Shown here piece by piece: positions 1 through 7,562 of a DNA stretch of 47,568 nt (the first letter of the stretch is position 1; each line of letters opens with the position of its first letter). The DNA lies in contig NZ_JAODNM010000153.1 of NCBI RefSeq assembly GCF_025464955.1, forward strand, positions 1 to 47,568, read 5' to 3'. Origin of the DNA: Amycolatopsis sp. (lineage in GTDB: Bacteria; Actinomycetota; Actinomycetes; Mycobacteriales; Pseudonocardiaceae). The notes beneath the pieces are model-generated. The model saw only the letters and a list, made by a program, of their open reading frames with translations, was not told the DNA's origin and searched no databases. The translations under genes were made by a program, and so were the position numbers.

Positions 1-100
1 ATGGTGCATGGTCACCGGGTTCGGACCGGTGACCATGCAGGCTGGCCGGGCAAGTGTTCACGATGTTCTGAGACATAAACTGTTCACGATGTCCTGGGCT
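1..100. mobile_element. Possible IS481-like element end
   Basis: Two near-identical 16-bp copies of TGTTCACGATGTYCTG lie at 55-70 and 81-96 (15/16 match, 26 bp start to start). They follow a perfect 13-bp inverted repeat (6-18 with 26-38, 7-nt loop). Repeated short boxes of the GATGTCCTG kind are, from memory, typical of the ends of actinobacterial IS481-type elements. No transposase reading frame is inside the window, so the element, if real, lies mostly to the left. The 6-38 hairpin could instead be a terminator. Confidence 0.3.
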
Positions 101-156
101 GGGACACCGGCTAGAACCGGCCGGAACGCTCACGAGCCCGAGACGTCAGGGCGGCG

Positions 157-412
157 GAGGTGGAGAGTTCGGCTCTACCTCAGCAAGGACCGCGGCGAGC
201 TAGTGCTCGTAAAGGGGGCCCGGAGGGCCTGTCGCGTCGTGCGGTGTGACTGGTGGGGCTGAAGTGGCGGCCGTGGGGCTGAAGTGACAGGTGTGACGCT
301 GCGACCTGTTGTGAAGGCTAGTTATCCGCGTAGGACGCACCCAGCTAGGCCTTCACCACGCCTTCAACCTGCCGAAACGACCCCAGGAGCCCCAACAGTC
401 ACACTCACCTCC
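157..412 (+). repeat. Inverted-repeat element, family C copy 1
   Basis: The outer arms are 244-260 and 388-404 (16 of 17 complementary). Inner arms 311-321 and 345-356 both carry GTGAAGG/CCTTCAC plus CTAG. The whole block resembles 39395-39655 in the same orientation, sharing CAGCAAGGACCG, GGGCCTGTCGCGTCGT-like and CAGGAGCCCCA-like segments. It holds no convincing gene. It is a structured intergenic repeat, 65 bp before the LtrA start. Confidence 0.6.
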
Positions 413-476
413 ACGTCAAAGCCCTGGCATCCGAATTTTCCTCCCCGCGAGCCCCGCTGACGTGCGAACCTGACGC

Positions 477-1685
477 GTGCCCCAGAACCACGGACTCCAT
501 CTGGTAACCGAGGACGAAGCGCACAAGGTCACCTCGATCGAGCTGTTCTTCGACCTTGTCTTCGTCTACGCCATCACCCAGACGACCCAGCTGATGGCCA
601 ACCACCTCGACCTGCTCGGCATCGGGCAGGGCCTCGCCATGCTCGCGGCGCTGTGGTGGTGCTGGTGCAGCTACGCCTGGCTCGGCAACACGCTGCACGC
701 CGACCGCGGCGTCGCGCGGCTCGCCATGTTCGCCGCGATGGCGGTGATGTTCCTCCTCGCGCAGACCATCCCCGAGGCGTTCACCGACTTCCCCGGCGGC
801 CTGTACGCGCCGGCGCTGTTCGTCGGCTGCTACTTCGCCGTGCGTCTGCTGCATCTGGTGGCGTACCTCCAAGTCGCCCGCACCGACCCGGCCCTGCGCG
901 GGGTCCTGCTCCGGATTTTGCCCGGGGTCCTGATCTCCGTGGCGATCCTCGCGGTGGCGGCGTTCACGCACGGGCTTGTCCAATTAGGACTCTGGGTGCT
1001 CGCGCTGGTGGTCGACTACGGCCGCGTCTACTTCTCCGGCGCCGCCGGCTGGAGCATCCCGTCACCGGCGCATTTCGCGGAACGGTTCGGCGGGATCATG
1101 ATCATCGCGCTCGGTGAGTCGATCGTCGCGATCGGCATCGGGATCGGCTCGCTGCCGTTGTCCTGGTTGGTCGTGCTCGCCGCACTGTGCGGACTGGCGC
1201 TCGTGGCCGCCATGTGGTGGATGTACTTCGACGTCGTCGCCCGCGTCTCGGAGGCCAAGCTCACCCGGACGACCGGCATCGAACGGGCCAAGATCGCCAC
1301 CGATTCGTATACGTTCCTGCATCTCCCCCTGATCGCCGGAATCGTGCTGGTCGCGCTCGGGCTCAAGAAGGCGCTGCTCTACGTCGCGGACACCGAGCAC
1401 TACCGGCAGACCGACCCGCTGCACGGCGCCGGGCTGTGGGCGTTGACCTCCGGACTGGCTGTCTACCTTGTCACGTTGAGCGCGCTGCGCCGCCGCAACC
1501 TGGGGAGCTGGAACACCCAACGGCTGGTGGTCGCGGTCGTCCTGCTCGCGGTGACACCAGCGCTGGGTCACGTGCCCGCGGCGGCTCTGCTGTCGATAAT
1601 CGCGGCCGCCGGCCTCGCGCTTGTCACATTCGAACGATTTCGCTTCGCGGGTTGGCGCCGGCAGGTGCATAACGACCACCCGTAA
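477..1685 (+). CDS. Low temperature requirement A (LtrA)-like membrane protein
   Basis: 402 residues, GTG start. The N-terminus carries the family signature ELFFDLVFVYAITQTTQL (about residues 22-39), the usual opening of LtrA proteins, followed by roughly ten to twelve hydrophobic segments to the end. A conserved-looking GGIMIIALGESIVAIG stretch lies mid-protein. LtrA proteins are polytopic inner-membrane proteins named from a Listeria cold-growth mutant; their biochemical activity is not established. There is no clear Shine-Dalgarno upstream of 477, but the signature begins so close to this start that a much later start is unlikely. It stands alone, between a repeat element and the acyl-CoA dehydrogenase operon. 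Confidence 0.85.
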   Translation: MPQNHGLHLVTEDEAHKVTSIELFFDLVFVYAITQTTQLMANHLDLLGIGQGLAMLAALWWCWCSYAWLGNTLHADRGVARLAMFAAMAVMFLLAQTIPEAFTDFPGGLYAPALFVGCYFAVRLLHLVAYLQVARTDPALRGVLLRILPGVLISVAILAVAAFTHGLVQLGLWVLALVVDYGRVYFSGAAGWSIPSPAHFAERFGGIMIIALGESIVAIGIGIGSLPLSWLVVLAALCGLALVAAMWWMYFDVVARVSEAKLTRTTGIERAKIATDSYTFLHLPLIAGIVLVALGLKKALLYVADTEHYRQTDPLHGAGLWALTSGLAVYLVTLSALRRRNLGSWNTQRLVVAVVLLAVTPALGHVPAAALLSIIAAAGLALVTFERFRFAGWRRQVHNDHP

Positions 1686-1721
1686 GGGGGTCACCCTGGC
1701 GCTCGCCGCCAACTCGGGTTA

Positions 1722-1739
1722 ACCTACTCACGAGTAGGT
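1722..1739. promoter_or_regulatory. Perfect palindromic operator before the acyl-CoA dehydrogenases
   Basis: ACCTACTC (1722-1729) and GAGTAGGT (1732-1739) are perfect 8-bp arms around a 2-bp centre. The site is 37 bp before the GTG start. TetR-family repressors of fatty-acid genes in actinobacteria commonly bind short palindromes of this TACTC/GAGTA form, so this is a candidate operator. No regulator gene is adjacent. Confidence 0.6.
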
Positions 1740-1776
1740 ACACGAGGCCGGTTCCCGGCTGAGGGGAGAGGCGACG

Positions 1777-3099
1777 GTGGCTGCGCCAAGGAAACGAGAC
1801 GCGATGGGCTTCGGCCTGGCAGCGCTCACCCGGCTGGCCGGGAGCAAGGCGGTCGAGCGGACCGGCCTTCGCGGGCCGATCCAGAACCTGGTGACCGCGG
1901 GCACGAGGAACGGCTTCCGCGCGGCGGGCGCCGCCGGGCGCGCGTTCAAGTCGACGCAGACGCTCGGCAAGCCGGTCCGGCTCGCTCCGGCCGAGGACAC
2001 CGGGCTGTTCGACCTGAACCCCAGCGAGGACCAGCAGCTGATCGTCGAGACGGTCACCGAGTTCGCCGCGGAGCAGCTGCGGCCCGCTGCGGCGGACGCC
2101 GACGCGAAGCTGCTCGCCCCGGAAGGCCTGCTCAGCAGGTCCGCCGAGCTCGGCATCACGCTGATCGGCATCCCCGAGGAGCTGGGCGGTGTCGGCGAAG
2201 GCCGTTCCGTCGTGACCAACGCGCTCGTCGCGGAAGCGCTCGCGCACGGCGACCTCGGGCTCGCTGTCGCCGTGCTGGCGCCGTCCGCGGTCAGCACGTC
2301 GCTGGTGCTGTGGGGCGACGAGCAGCAGCAGGCCGACTATCTGCCCGCGTTCGTCGGCGAAAACGTCCCGGCCGCGGCCTTCGCGCTGCAGGAGCGGGTG
2401 CCGCTGTTCGACCCGTTCAAGCCGGCCACGCGTGCCCGCCGGACGCCGAAGGGCTACCAGCTCGACGGCGTCAAGTCGCTGGTCCCCCGCGCCGCGCAGG
2501 CGGAACTGTTTGTCGTGTCGGCCCTTCTGGAAGGCCACGGCCCGGCTCTGTTCATCGTCGAGTCCTCGAACGCGGGCGTGACGGTCGAAGCGGAACCCGC
2601 GATGGGACTTCGCGGCGCCGCGACCGGGAAACTGCACATGGACAAGGTGTCGCTGTCCGCCGGCGCACTGCTCGGCGGCGCCAAAAGCGAGGTGTTCGCC
2701 GAGGCCGTGCGTTTGTCGCGGCTCGGCTGGGCCGCGCTGGCGGCCGGAACGGCCAGGGCCGTGCTCGACTACGTCGTCCCGTATGTCAACGAACGCACGG
2801 CGTTCGGCGAGCCGGTGAGCCACCGCCAGGCCGTCGCGTTCTCCGTGGCCGACATCGCGATCGAGCTCGAAGGGCTGCGCCTGGTGACCCTGCGCGCCGC
2901 CTCGCGCGCCGAGCAGGGCAAGTCGTACGCCCGCGAGGTCGCGCTGGCGCGAAAACTGGCTGTGGACAAGGGAATGCAGATCGGCAACGCCGGGGTGCAG
3001 CTGCTCGGCGGACACGGGTTCGTCAAGGAGCATCCGGTCGAACGCTGGTACCGCGACCTCCGTGCCATCGGCGTGATGGAAGGCGCCGTCCTCCTCTGA
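1777..3099 (+). CDS. Acyl-CoA dehydrogenase, FadE24-like
   Basis: 440 residues, GTG start with a GGGGAGAGG ribosome-binding site 5-6 nt upstream. About 75 unusual N-terminal residues precede the acyl-CoA dehydrogenase fold, which starts near LFDLNPSEDQQLIVETVTEF. The nucleotide-binding beta domain and C-terminal helical domain follow (QLLGGHGFVKEHPVERWYRD). The chain stops at VMEGAVLL: the Glu of the usual YEGT motif (E435) is present, but the following helix is missing. The gene is 24 bp upstream of a second dehydrogenase, as fadE24-fadE23 are paired in Mycobacterium tuberculosis. A heteromeric FAD enzyme oxidising an acyl-CoA is likely; the substrate is unknown. Confidence 0.85.
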   Translation: MAAPRKRDAMGFGLAALTRLAGSKAVERTGLRGPIQNLVTAGTRNGFRAAGAAGRAFKSTQTLGKPVRLAPAEDTGLFDLNPSEDQQLIVETVTEFAAEQLRPAAADADAKLLAPEGLLSRSAELGITLIGIPEELGGVGEGRSVVTNALVAEALAHGDLGLAVAVLAPSAVSTSLVLWGDEQQQADYLPAFVGENVPAAAFALQERVPLFDPFKPATRARRTPKGYQLDGVKSLVPRAAQAELFVVSALLEGHGPALFIVESSNAGVTVEAEPAMGLRGAATGKLHMDKVSLSAGALLGGAKSEVFAEAVRLSRLGWAALAAGTARAVLDYVVPYVNERTAFGEPVSHRQAVAFSVADIAIELEGLRLVTLRAASRAEQGKSYAREVALARKLAVDKGMQIGNAGVQLLGGHGFVKEHPVERWYRDLRAIGVMEGAVLL

Positions 3100-3123
3100 G
3101 GCTTTTTCCCGGAAGGCAGAACC

Positions 3124-4338
3124 ATGATCAATCTTGAGGCTCCGAAGAAGGCCGGCGCGCTGATCAACCAGGCGTACCAGGCCGCGGCCGAGGTTTTCCG
3201 GCCCATTTCACGGAAGTACGACAGCGCCGAGCACACCTACCCCGCCGAGTTGGACATGTTCGCGGCGTTGCTCGACGGGCTGAACTCGTCCGGCGAGGGC
3301 GGCGCAGGCGCGGCCGGTGTGCGTCGCAGCAACGACAAGGAAGACAAGAAGCCGAGCAACCGCAACGGTGCCAACCTCAACGTCGTGCTCGGCACCATCG
3401 AGATGTGCTGGGGCGATGTCGGTCTGCTGCTGTCGATGCCACGGCAGGGGCTCGGCAACGCGGCGATCGGTTCGGTCGCCACGGACGAGCAGATCAAGCG
3501 GTTCGGCAAGACGTGGGCCGCGATGGCGATCACCGAACCCGGCTGCGGCTCGGACTCGGCCGCGATCACGACGACCGCGAAGCTCGACGGCGACCACTAC
3601 GTGATCAACGGCGAGAAGATCTTCGTGACCTCGGGCCAGCGCGCCGACTCGGTCGTGGTGTGGGCGACGCTCGCCAAGTCCATGGGCAAGGCGGCGATCA
3701 AGTCGTTCTTCGTCGAGAAGGGCACGCCGGGCTTCGAGGTCGTCCGGGTCGAGCACAAGCTCGGCATCCGCGCGTCGGACACCGCCGTGCTGCGCTTCGA
3801 GAACTGCCGCGTGCCGAAGGAAAACCTGCTCGGCACCCCGGACGTCGACGTCAACAAGAGCTTCGCCGGGGTCATGCAGACCTTCGACAACACACGCCCG
3901 CTCGTCGCCGCCATGGGCGTCGGCGTCGCGCGCGCCGCCCTGGAGGAGACGAAGCGGATCCTCACCGAAGCCGGTGTCACGATCGACTACGACAAGCCGC
4001 CGAACACCCAGCACGCGGCCGCGGCGGCGTTCATCCAGCTCGAAGCCGACTACGAGTCCGCCTACCTGCTGACGCTGGAATCGGCGTGGATGGCCGACAA
4101 CCGCAAGCCGAACTCACTGCAGGCGTCCATGGCCAAGGCGAAGGCCGGTCGCTCGGTCGTCGACATCACCCTGCGCTGCGTCGAACTCGCCGGTGTCGTC
4201 GGCTACACCGAGGAGACCCTCCTCGAAAAGTGGGCCCGCGACGCGAAGATCCTGGACATCTTCGAAGGCACCCAACAAATCCAACAACTCATCGTCGCCC
4301 GCCGCATCCTCGGGAAGACGTCCGCCGAGCTCAAGTAA
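3124..4338 (+). CDS. Acyl-CoA dehydrogenase, FadE23-like
   Basis: 404 residues, ATG start. It has the complete acyl-CoA dehydrogenase layout: N-terminal helices (INLEAPKKAGALINQAYQ), a polar, probably flexible insert around residues 55-85 (rich in G, K, N, D), the AITEPGCGSDSAA flavin-domain motif, and the C-terminal IFEGTQQIQQLIVARRILGK with candidate catalytic Glu381. This subunit keeps the C-terminal helix that the upstream partner lacks. The FadE23 assignment rests on the opening residues and the pairing. It should be cotranscribed with the preceding gene (24-bp gap) and oxidise an acyl-CoA in beta-oxidation or a related pathway. Confidence 0.88.
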   Translation: MINLEAPKKAGALINQAYQAAAEVFRPISRKYDSAEHTYPAELDMFAALLDGLNSSGEGGAGAAGVRRSNDKEDKKPSNRNGANLNVVLGTIEMCWGDVGLLLSMPRQGLGNAAIGSVATDEQIKRFGKTWAAMAITEPGCGSDSAAITTTAKLDGDHYVINGEKIFVTSGQRADSVVVWATLAKSMGKAAIKSFFVEKGTPGFEVVRVEHKLGIRASDTAVLRFENCRVPKENLLGTPDVDVNKSFAGVMQTFDNTRPLVAAMGVGVARAALEETKRILTEAGVTIDYDKPPNTQHAAAAAFIQLEADYESAYLLTLESAWMADNRKPNSLQASMAKAKAGRSVVDITLRCVELAGVVGYTEETLLEKWARDAKILDIFEGTQQIQQLIVARRILGKTSAELK

Positions 4339-4369
4339 CCGAGATCGGGAGGGGTCCCGACGGCGAAGA

Positions 4370-4405
4370 CCTAGGGTCGGCCGCTGAAAAGTGGTCGACC
4401 CTAGG
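4370..4405 (+). promoter_or_regulatory. RNA hairpin overlapping a ribosome-binding site
   Basis: The outer 10 bp pair perfectly (CCTAGGGTCG 4370-4379 with CGACCCTAGG 4396-4405). The inner strands 4380-4385 and 4390-4395 add six more pairs, two of them G-U, closing on a GAAA tetraloop (4386-4389). The 3' arm includes AGG of the AGGAG ribosome-binding site (4403-4407), which sits 6 nt before the ATG at 4414. Folding would hide the site, which suggests translational control. A terminator for the fadE operon is the alternative, but no T run follows. Confidence 0.6.
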
Positions 4406-4413
4406 AGTTCAGC

Positions 4414-4806
4414 ATGAGTGTTCCGGCACCCCGTGTCGCCATGCCCGGCAGGTTCAAGGGCGCCATGGTGATCATGGTCGTCCAGATCGTGGTCAACGCC
4501 TTCGGCGGGTTGATGTTGATCTCCGACATCAACGATCGGAACCAGTACGGGCAGCAAATCCCAGGAGTGGCTTACGTCGCGACGGCAGTCGACCTGTTCT
4601 TCGCGGTCGCCCTGCTCACGTGCGTACTGCGGCTCCGCTCCGGCGGGTCGTGGGTCCGCCCACTGGCCAAGGTCCTCGAAAGCGCCGTGATGCTGAGTGC
4701 CATCATCAACCTGGCCGCCGGGCAGTACCTGAGTATCGGCGGGCTCGCGCTGGCCATCGTCGTGGTCGTGCTCCTCTCCGGTCCGGAAAACCGGTACCGC
4801 GGCTGA
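4414..4806 (+). CDS. Small four-helix membrane protein, unknown function
   Basis: 130 residues with about four hydrophobic segments: near residues 17-37 (AMVIMVVQIVVNAFGGLMLI), 48-68, 85-103 and 106-122, ending in the polar tail GPENRYRG. I do not recognise a named family. An AGGAG site lies 6 nt before the ATG and is partly inside the preceding hairpin. It is 75 bp after the acyl-CoA dehydrogenase pair and converges on the hydrolase gene (9-bp gap). The even hydrophobic spacing and good ribosome-binding site support a real gene. Confidence 0.7.
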   Translation: MSVPAPRVAMPGRFKGAMVIMVVQIVVNAFGGLMLISDINDRNQYGQQIPGVAYVATAVDLFFAVALLTCVLRLRSGGSWVRPLAKVLESAVMLSAIINLAAGQYLSIGGLALAIVVVVLLSGPENRYRG

Positions 4807-4815
4807 AGCCTGACG

Positions 4816-5883
4816 TCACCCGGCGGCGAACTGCTCCGCCTGGAACTCGTCGATGAACCGCCAGGTCGTCCCGCGGGCCCGACGGCCGGTGAGGACGCCG
4901 AGGTGCCCGCCCGGCGCGGTTTCGAAGCGCACGGACGCGGCGTTCTCCAGCAGCTCCACCACGCGTTCGACCGACGCCCGGGGCGCGATGGTGTCGTTCT
5001 CGCCCGCGACGACGAGCATCGGGACCTTGACGTCGGACAGCGAGATGACCCGCCCGTTGAGGTCGACCGTGCCCTCGGCGAGGTCGTTGGTGCGGAACAG
5101 GCGGTGGTACAGCTGCCCGAAGGTGCGACCTGGGTACGCGATCATGTTGTCCATGAAGTGGTCGACGGCCTCGATCTGCGCGAGATAGTCCCGGTCATCA
5201 AGATTCTTCAGGATCGCGAGCGGCTTGGTGATCTCCTTGCTGATCCCGGTCGCCCGGAACACGCGGCTGACCAAATAGGACGGTGCCCCGCCGAGCGCGC
5301 GGTAGACCGGGGTCAGCAGGTGGCCGCCGGTCAGGTCCACCAGCGGGCGGAACGGCGCGATGATCGGGATCGCGGTGAAGTCCACCGGCGAACCGATCGC
5401 GACGATCGACTCGATCGGCAGCGTCGGCTGGTCCGCCTGGACCAGCATCGAGAAGATCCCGCCGAGCGACCACGACACCAGGTGCACGCCCTGACCGCCG
5501 GCGTCCTCACTGACCTTCCGAATCGCCCTGGGCAGCACCTCGTCGATCCAGTGCTCGATACCGAGCCGCCGGTCGGAGAACGCCACGTTGCCGTAGTCGA
5601 CGAGGTAGGTGTTCCGGCCGTCCTCGACCAGGTGCTCGATCAGGCTGCAGCCGCGACGCAGGTCGAAGCAGATCGCGGGCGCGGCGAGCGGCGGCACCAG
5701 CAGCACCGGCGGGCCCGAGCCGACGCCGGTCCCGGTGCTCGTCGTCATCCGGTAGACCGACCGGTTGGGGCCCTGGTCGATCAACACTCGCGGCATCGGC
5801 CGCAGGTCGGCGACGCCGCCGTGCAGCACCTTGCCCGCCACGTTCGAAGCGGCGGCGGCGAGCCTTGCGGCCGGTGAAACCAT
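4816..5883 (-). CDS. Alpha/beta hydrolase, PHA-synthase-like
   Basis: 355 residues, ATG with GGAGG 7 nt upstream. The fold resembles class III poly(3-hydroxyalkanoate) synthase: PPVLLVPPLAAPAICFDLRR, then LVEDGRNTYLVDYG, a nucleophile elbow SWSLGG (Ser139), an acid in VVAGENDTIAP and a histidine in APGGHLGVLTGRRA near the C-terminus. True PHA synthases use Cys at the elbow; here it is Ser, so an esterase or lipase role is at least as likely as polymer synthesis. No phasin or phaE partner is nearby. It is probably a lipid or acyl-ester hydrolase. Confidence 0.75.
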   Translation of the reverse strand: MVSPAARLAAAASNVAGKVLHGGVADLRPMPRVLIDQGPNRSVYRMTTSTGTGVGSGPPVLLVPPLAAPAICFDLRRGCSLIEHLVEDGRNTYLVDYGNVAFSDRRLGIEHWIDEVLPRAIRKVSEDAGGQGVHLVSWSLGGIFSMLVQADQPTLPIESIVAIGSPVDFTAIPIIAPFRPLVDLTGGHLLTPVYRALGGAPSYLVSRVFRATGISKEITKPLAILKNLDDRDYLAQIEAVDHFMDNMIAYPGRTFGQLYHRLFRTNDLAEGTVDLNGRVISLSDVKVPMLVVAGENDTIAPRASVERVVELLENAASVRFETAPGGHLGVLTGRRARGTTWRFIDEFQAEQFAAG

Positions 5884-6009
5884 CAGATTGCCTCCAGAAG
5901 GTGAACTTCAGTGAGCAATCTTGCCGTGCCCGCGCTCACCACTCAACAGGCGACCGGTGCAAGCGCCCAGCAAGCAGTCCACATCGGACTGTGCGTTAGG
6001 CCGTCCGAG

Positions 6010-6867
6010 TCAACTGCCGTCGACCGCGGGGGCACTTCCGGCGGCTCGTGCTTCGTAGTCGGCGCGAGCGCTGGAATGGGCAGCTGAAGCCAAAAGCTGG
6101 TCCCCGCCGAGTGATCGGGCGACCCATTCGCCGGTCCGGCGCGGCAGCAGCCGGGTGATCCTGCCCATGAGATCGAGCGATTTGGGCACGAAGACGTCGA
6201 AACGCGGCTTTCGCAGGGCATCGACGATGGCCGCCGCGACGTCCTCCGGCTGCACTGACTTGATCATCTTGGCCTCGGCGAGTCCGCTGGCGAGCTCGGT
6301 ACGCACGATCGCGGGCATGACGCACGAGACGTCGACGCCGGTGCCGCGCAGCTCGAGATGCACCGCTTCGGACAGCCCGACGACCGCGTGTTTGGTGGCG
6401 CAATACGTCGCCGCGCCGGGAAACCCGGCCTTGCCCGCCATCGACGCGACGTTGACGATGTGCCCGGTCCCGCGCGGCCGCATCCGCTTGATCGCCTCGC
6501 GGGTGCCGTGGATGACGGCGTGGACGTTGATCTCGAGCTGACGCCGTGTCGACGCGTCGTCCTCCTCGTCTAGCGGCGAAAGCGGCATGATCCCCGCGTT
6601 GTTGATCAGCACATCGATCGGCCCGAGCCGTGCTTCGACGTCGTCGAGGAACGCGGTGAAGGCCGTAGTGTCGGTGACGTCGAGAGGCAGGGCAAGCGTG
6701 TCGCCACCCAGCTCACCAGCGGTTTTCTCGGCGCGGACATGGTCGAGGTCGCCGATCGCGACACGTGCGCCCAGCCGCGTCAGCGCCGCGGCGGTCACTG
6801 CCCCGATCCCCTGCGCCCCGCCGGTGACCACGATGACCTTGCCTCGCAGCGAACGCGGCTGTGCCAT
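6010..6867 (-). CDS. Short-chain dehydrogenase/reductase
   Basis: 285 residues from the ATG at 6867, chosen because GAGAGG lies about 8 nt upstream; the frame stays open to 6936 but without support. It shows the classical SDR elements: cofactor motif TGGAQGIG, NNAG, a serine in NVASMAGKAG and the catalytic YCATK pair. The Asp in AIGDLDHVRAEK after the second strand suggests NAD(H) preference. The C-terminal 50 residues (VPKSLDLMGRITRLLPRRTG) resemble mycobacterial SDRs of lipid metabolism. Substrate unknown. It lies downstream of the GNAT gene on the same strand. Confidence 0.85.
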   Translation of the reverse strand: MAQPRSLRGKVIVVTGGAQGIGAVTAAALTRLGARVAIGDLDHVRAEKTAGELGGDTLALPLDVTDTTAFTAFLDDVEARLGPIDVLINNAGIMPLSPLDEEDDASTRRQLEINVHAVIHGTREAIKRMRPRGTGHIVNVASMAGKAGFPGAATYCATKHAVVGLSEAVHLELRGTGVDVSCVMPAIVRTELASGLAEAKMIKSVQPEDVAAAIVDALRKPRFDVFVPKSLDLMGRITRLLPRRTGEWVARSLGGDQLLASAAHSSARADYEARAAGSAPAVDGS

Positions 6868-6904
6868 GGCTGGTTCCTCTCCGTCGACGCTGACCTCGAG
6901 TCTT

Positions 6905-6921
6905 GTTGACACATGGCCAAC
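6905..6921. promoter_or_regulatory. Weak candidate operator before the SDR gene
   Basis: GTTG and CAAC ends frame a 17-bp imperfect inverted repeat, with one further matching pair inside. It is 38 bp before the SDR start, where a TetR-type repressor could bind. The symmetry is modest and may be chance. Confidence 0.25.
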
Positions 6922-6948
6922 TAACTCATGGTGCAACGAAACGGCCGG

Positions 6949-7473
6949 TTAGTCCAGCCGGAGCTCGAAGACCTGTCCGATCCAGGGCGCGTTCCTGACC
7001 TCGACTTCGAACTGGACCGTGCGAGTGAACCCCTGGCTCTCGTAGTAGCGCACGAGGTTGCCGTCACCGCCCGCCCAGCAGTCGACCCGCACCAGCCCGA
7101 CACCGCTCTGCCGAGCCTCGTCGAACACGTTCGCGATCAGCCGGCCGCCGACGCCGAGCCCGCCGAACCTGCGCGAAATGAGCAGCAGACCGAGGTAGAT
7201 CTCCGGCTCCCCCGACGACGGCACGTGTCGCGGGCACGTCCCCTGGGTGATGGACACGCCGGCCGGTACGCCGTCGACCTCGGCCACCTGCAGGCGATTG
7301 CTGCCTGCCATCTCGCGGACCCGCTCGACCTGCAGCGGGATGCCGGACCACGGTTCGGTGCCCCACTGACCGGCACTGCCGCGCGCGGTCAGCCAAGCGA
7401 CGGCGTCGTCGAACATCTGCAACAGGGCAGGGAAGTCGTCGGGAGTACCCGGACGAAGCGCAATCTCGTTCAC
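6949..7473 (-). CDS. GNAT-family N-acetyltransferase
   Basis: 174 residues from a GTG at 7473 (VNEIALRPGTPDDFPALLQM). The longer open frame to 7821 is translated repeat DNA and was rejected. The acetyl-CoA-binding region is IYLGLLLISRRFGGLGVGGRLI (motif A, R/Q-x-x-G-x-G/A-like), followed by LVRVDCWAGGDGNLVRYYESQGF, the usual GNAT motif B. There is no Shine-Dalgarno, but TATCGT (minus strand, 7483-7488) lies 9 nt before the GTG, so the transcript is probably leaderless. Acceptor substrate unknown. The gene follows a large inverted-repeat element. Confidence 0.85.
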   Translation of the reverse strand: MNEIALRPGTPDDFPALLQMFDDAVAWLTARGSAGQWGTEPWSGIPLQVERVREMAGSNRLQVAEVDGVPAGVSITQGTCPRHVPSSGEPEIYLGLLLISRRFGGLGVGGRLIANVFDEARQSGVGLVRVDCWAGGDGNLVRYYESQGFTRTVQFEVEVRNAPWIGQVFELRLD

Positions 7474-7562
7474 GGGAGAGTGACGATAGCGGGTCCATCC
7501 ACCCCAGGACTCCCACTTTTGCGCTTGTGCGGGGTCCTTGCGCACGCCGATAACCCGCGCCT

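Noticed and set aside
8..262. 84-residue open frame at the left edge.
   Set aside because: It crosses the insertion-sequence-like end and family C repeat, has no domain and is Arg-rich as expected for noise.
5885..5921. AGATTGC/GCAATCT inverted repeat before the PHA-synthase-like hydrolase.
   Set aside because: 7-bp arms 23 bp apart could easily occur by chance; kept only as a note.
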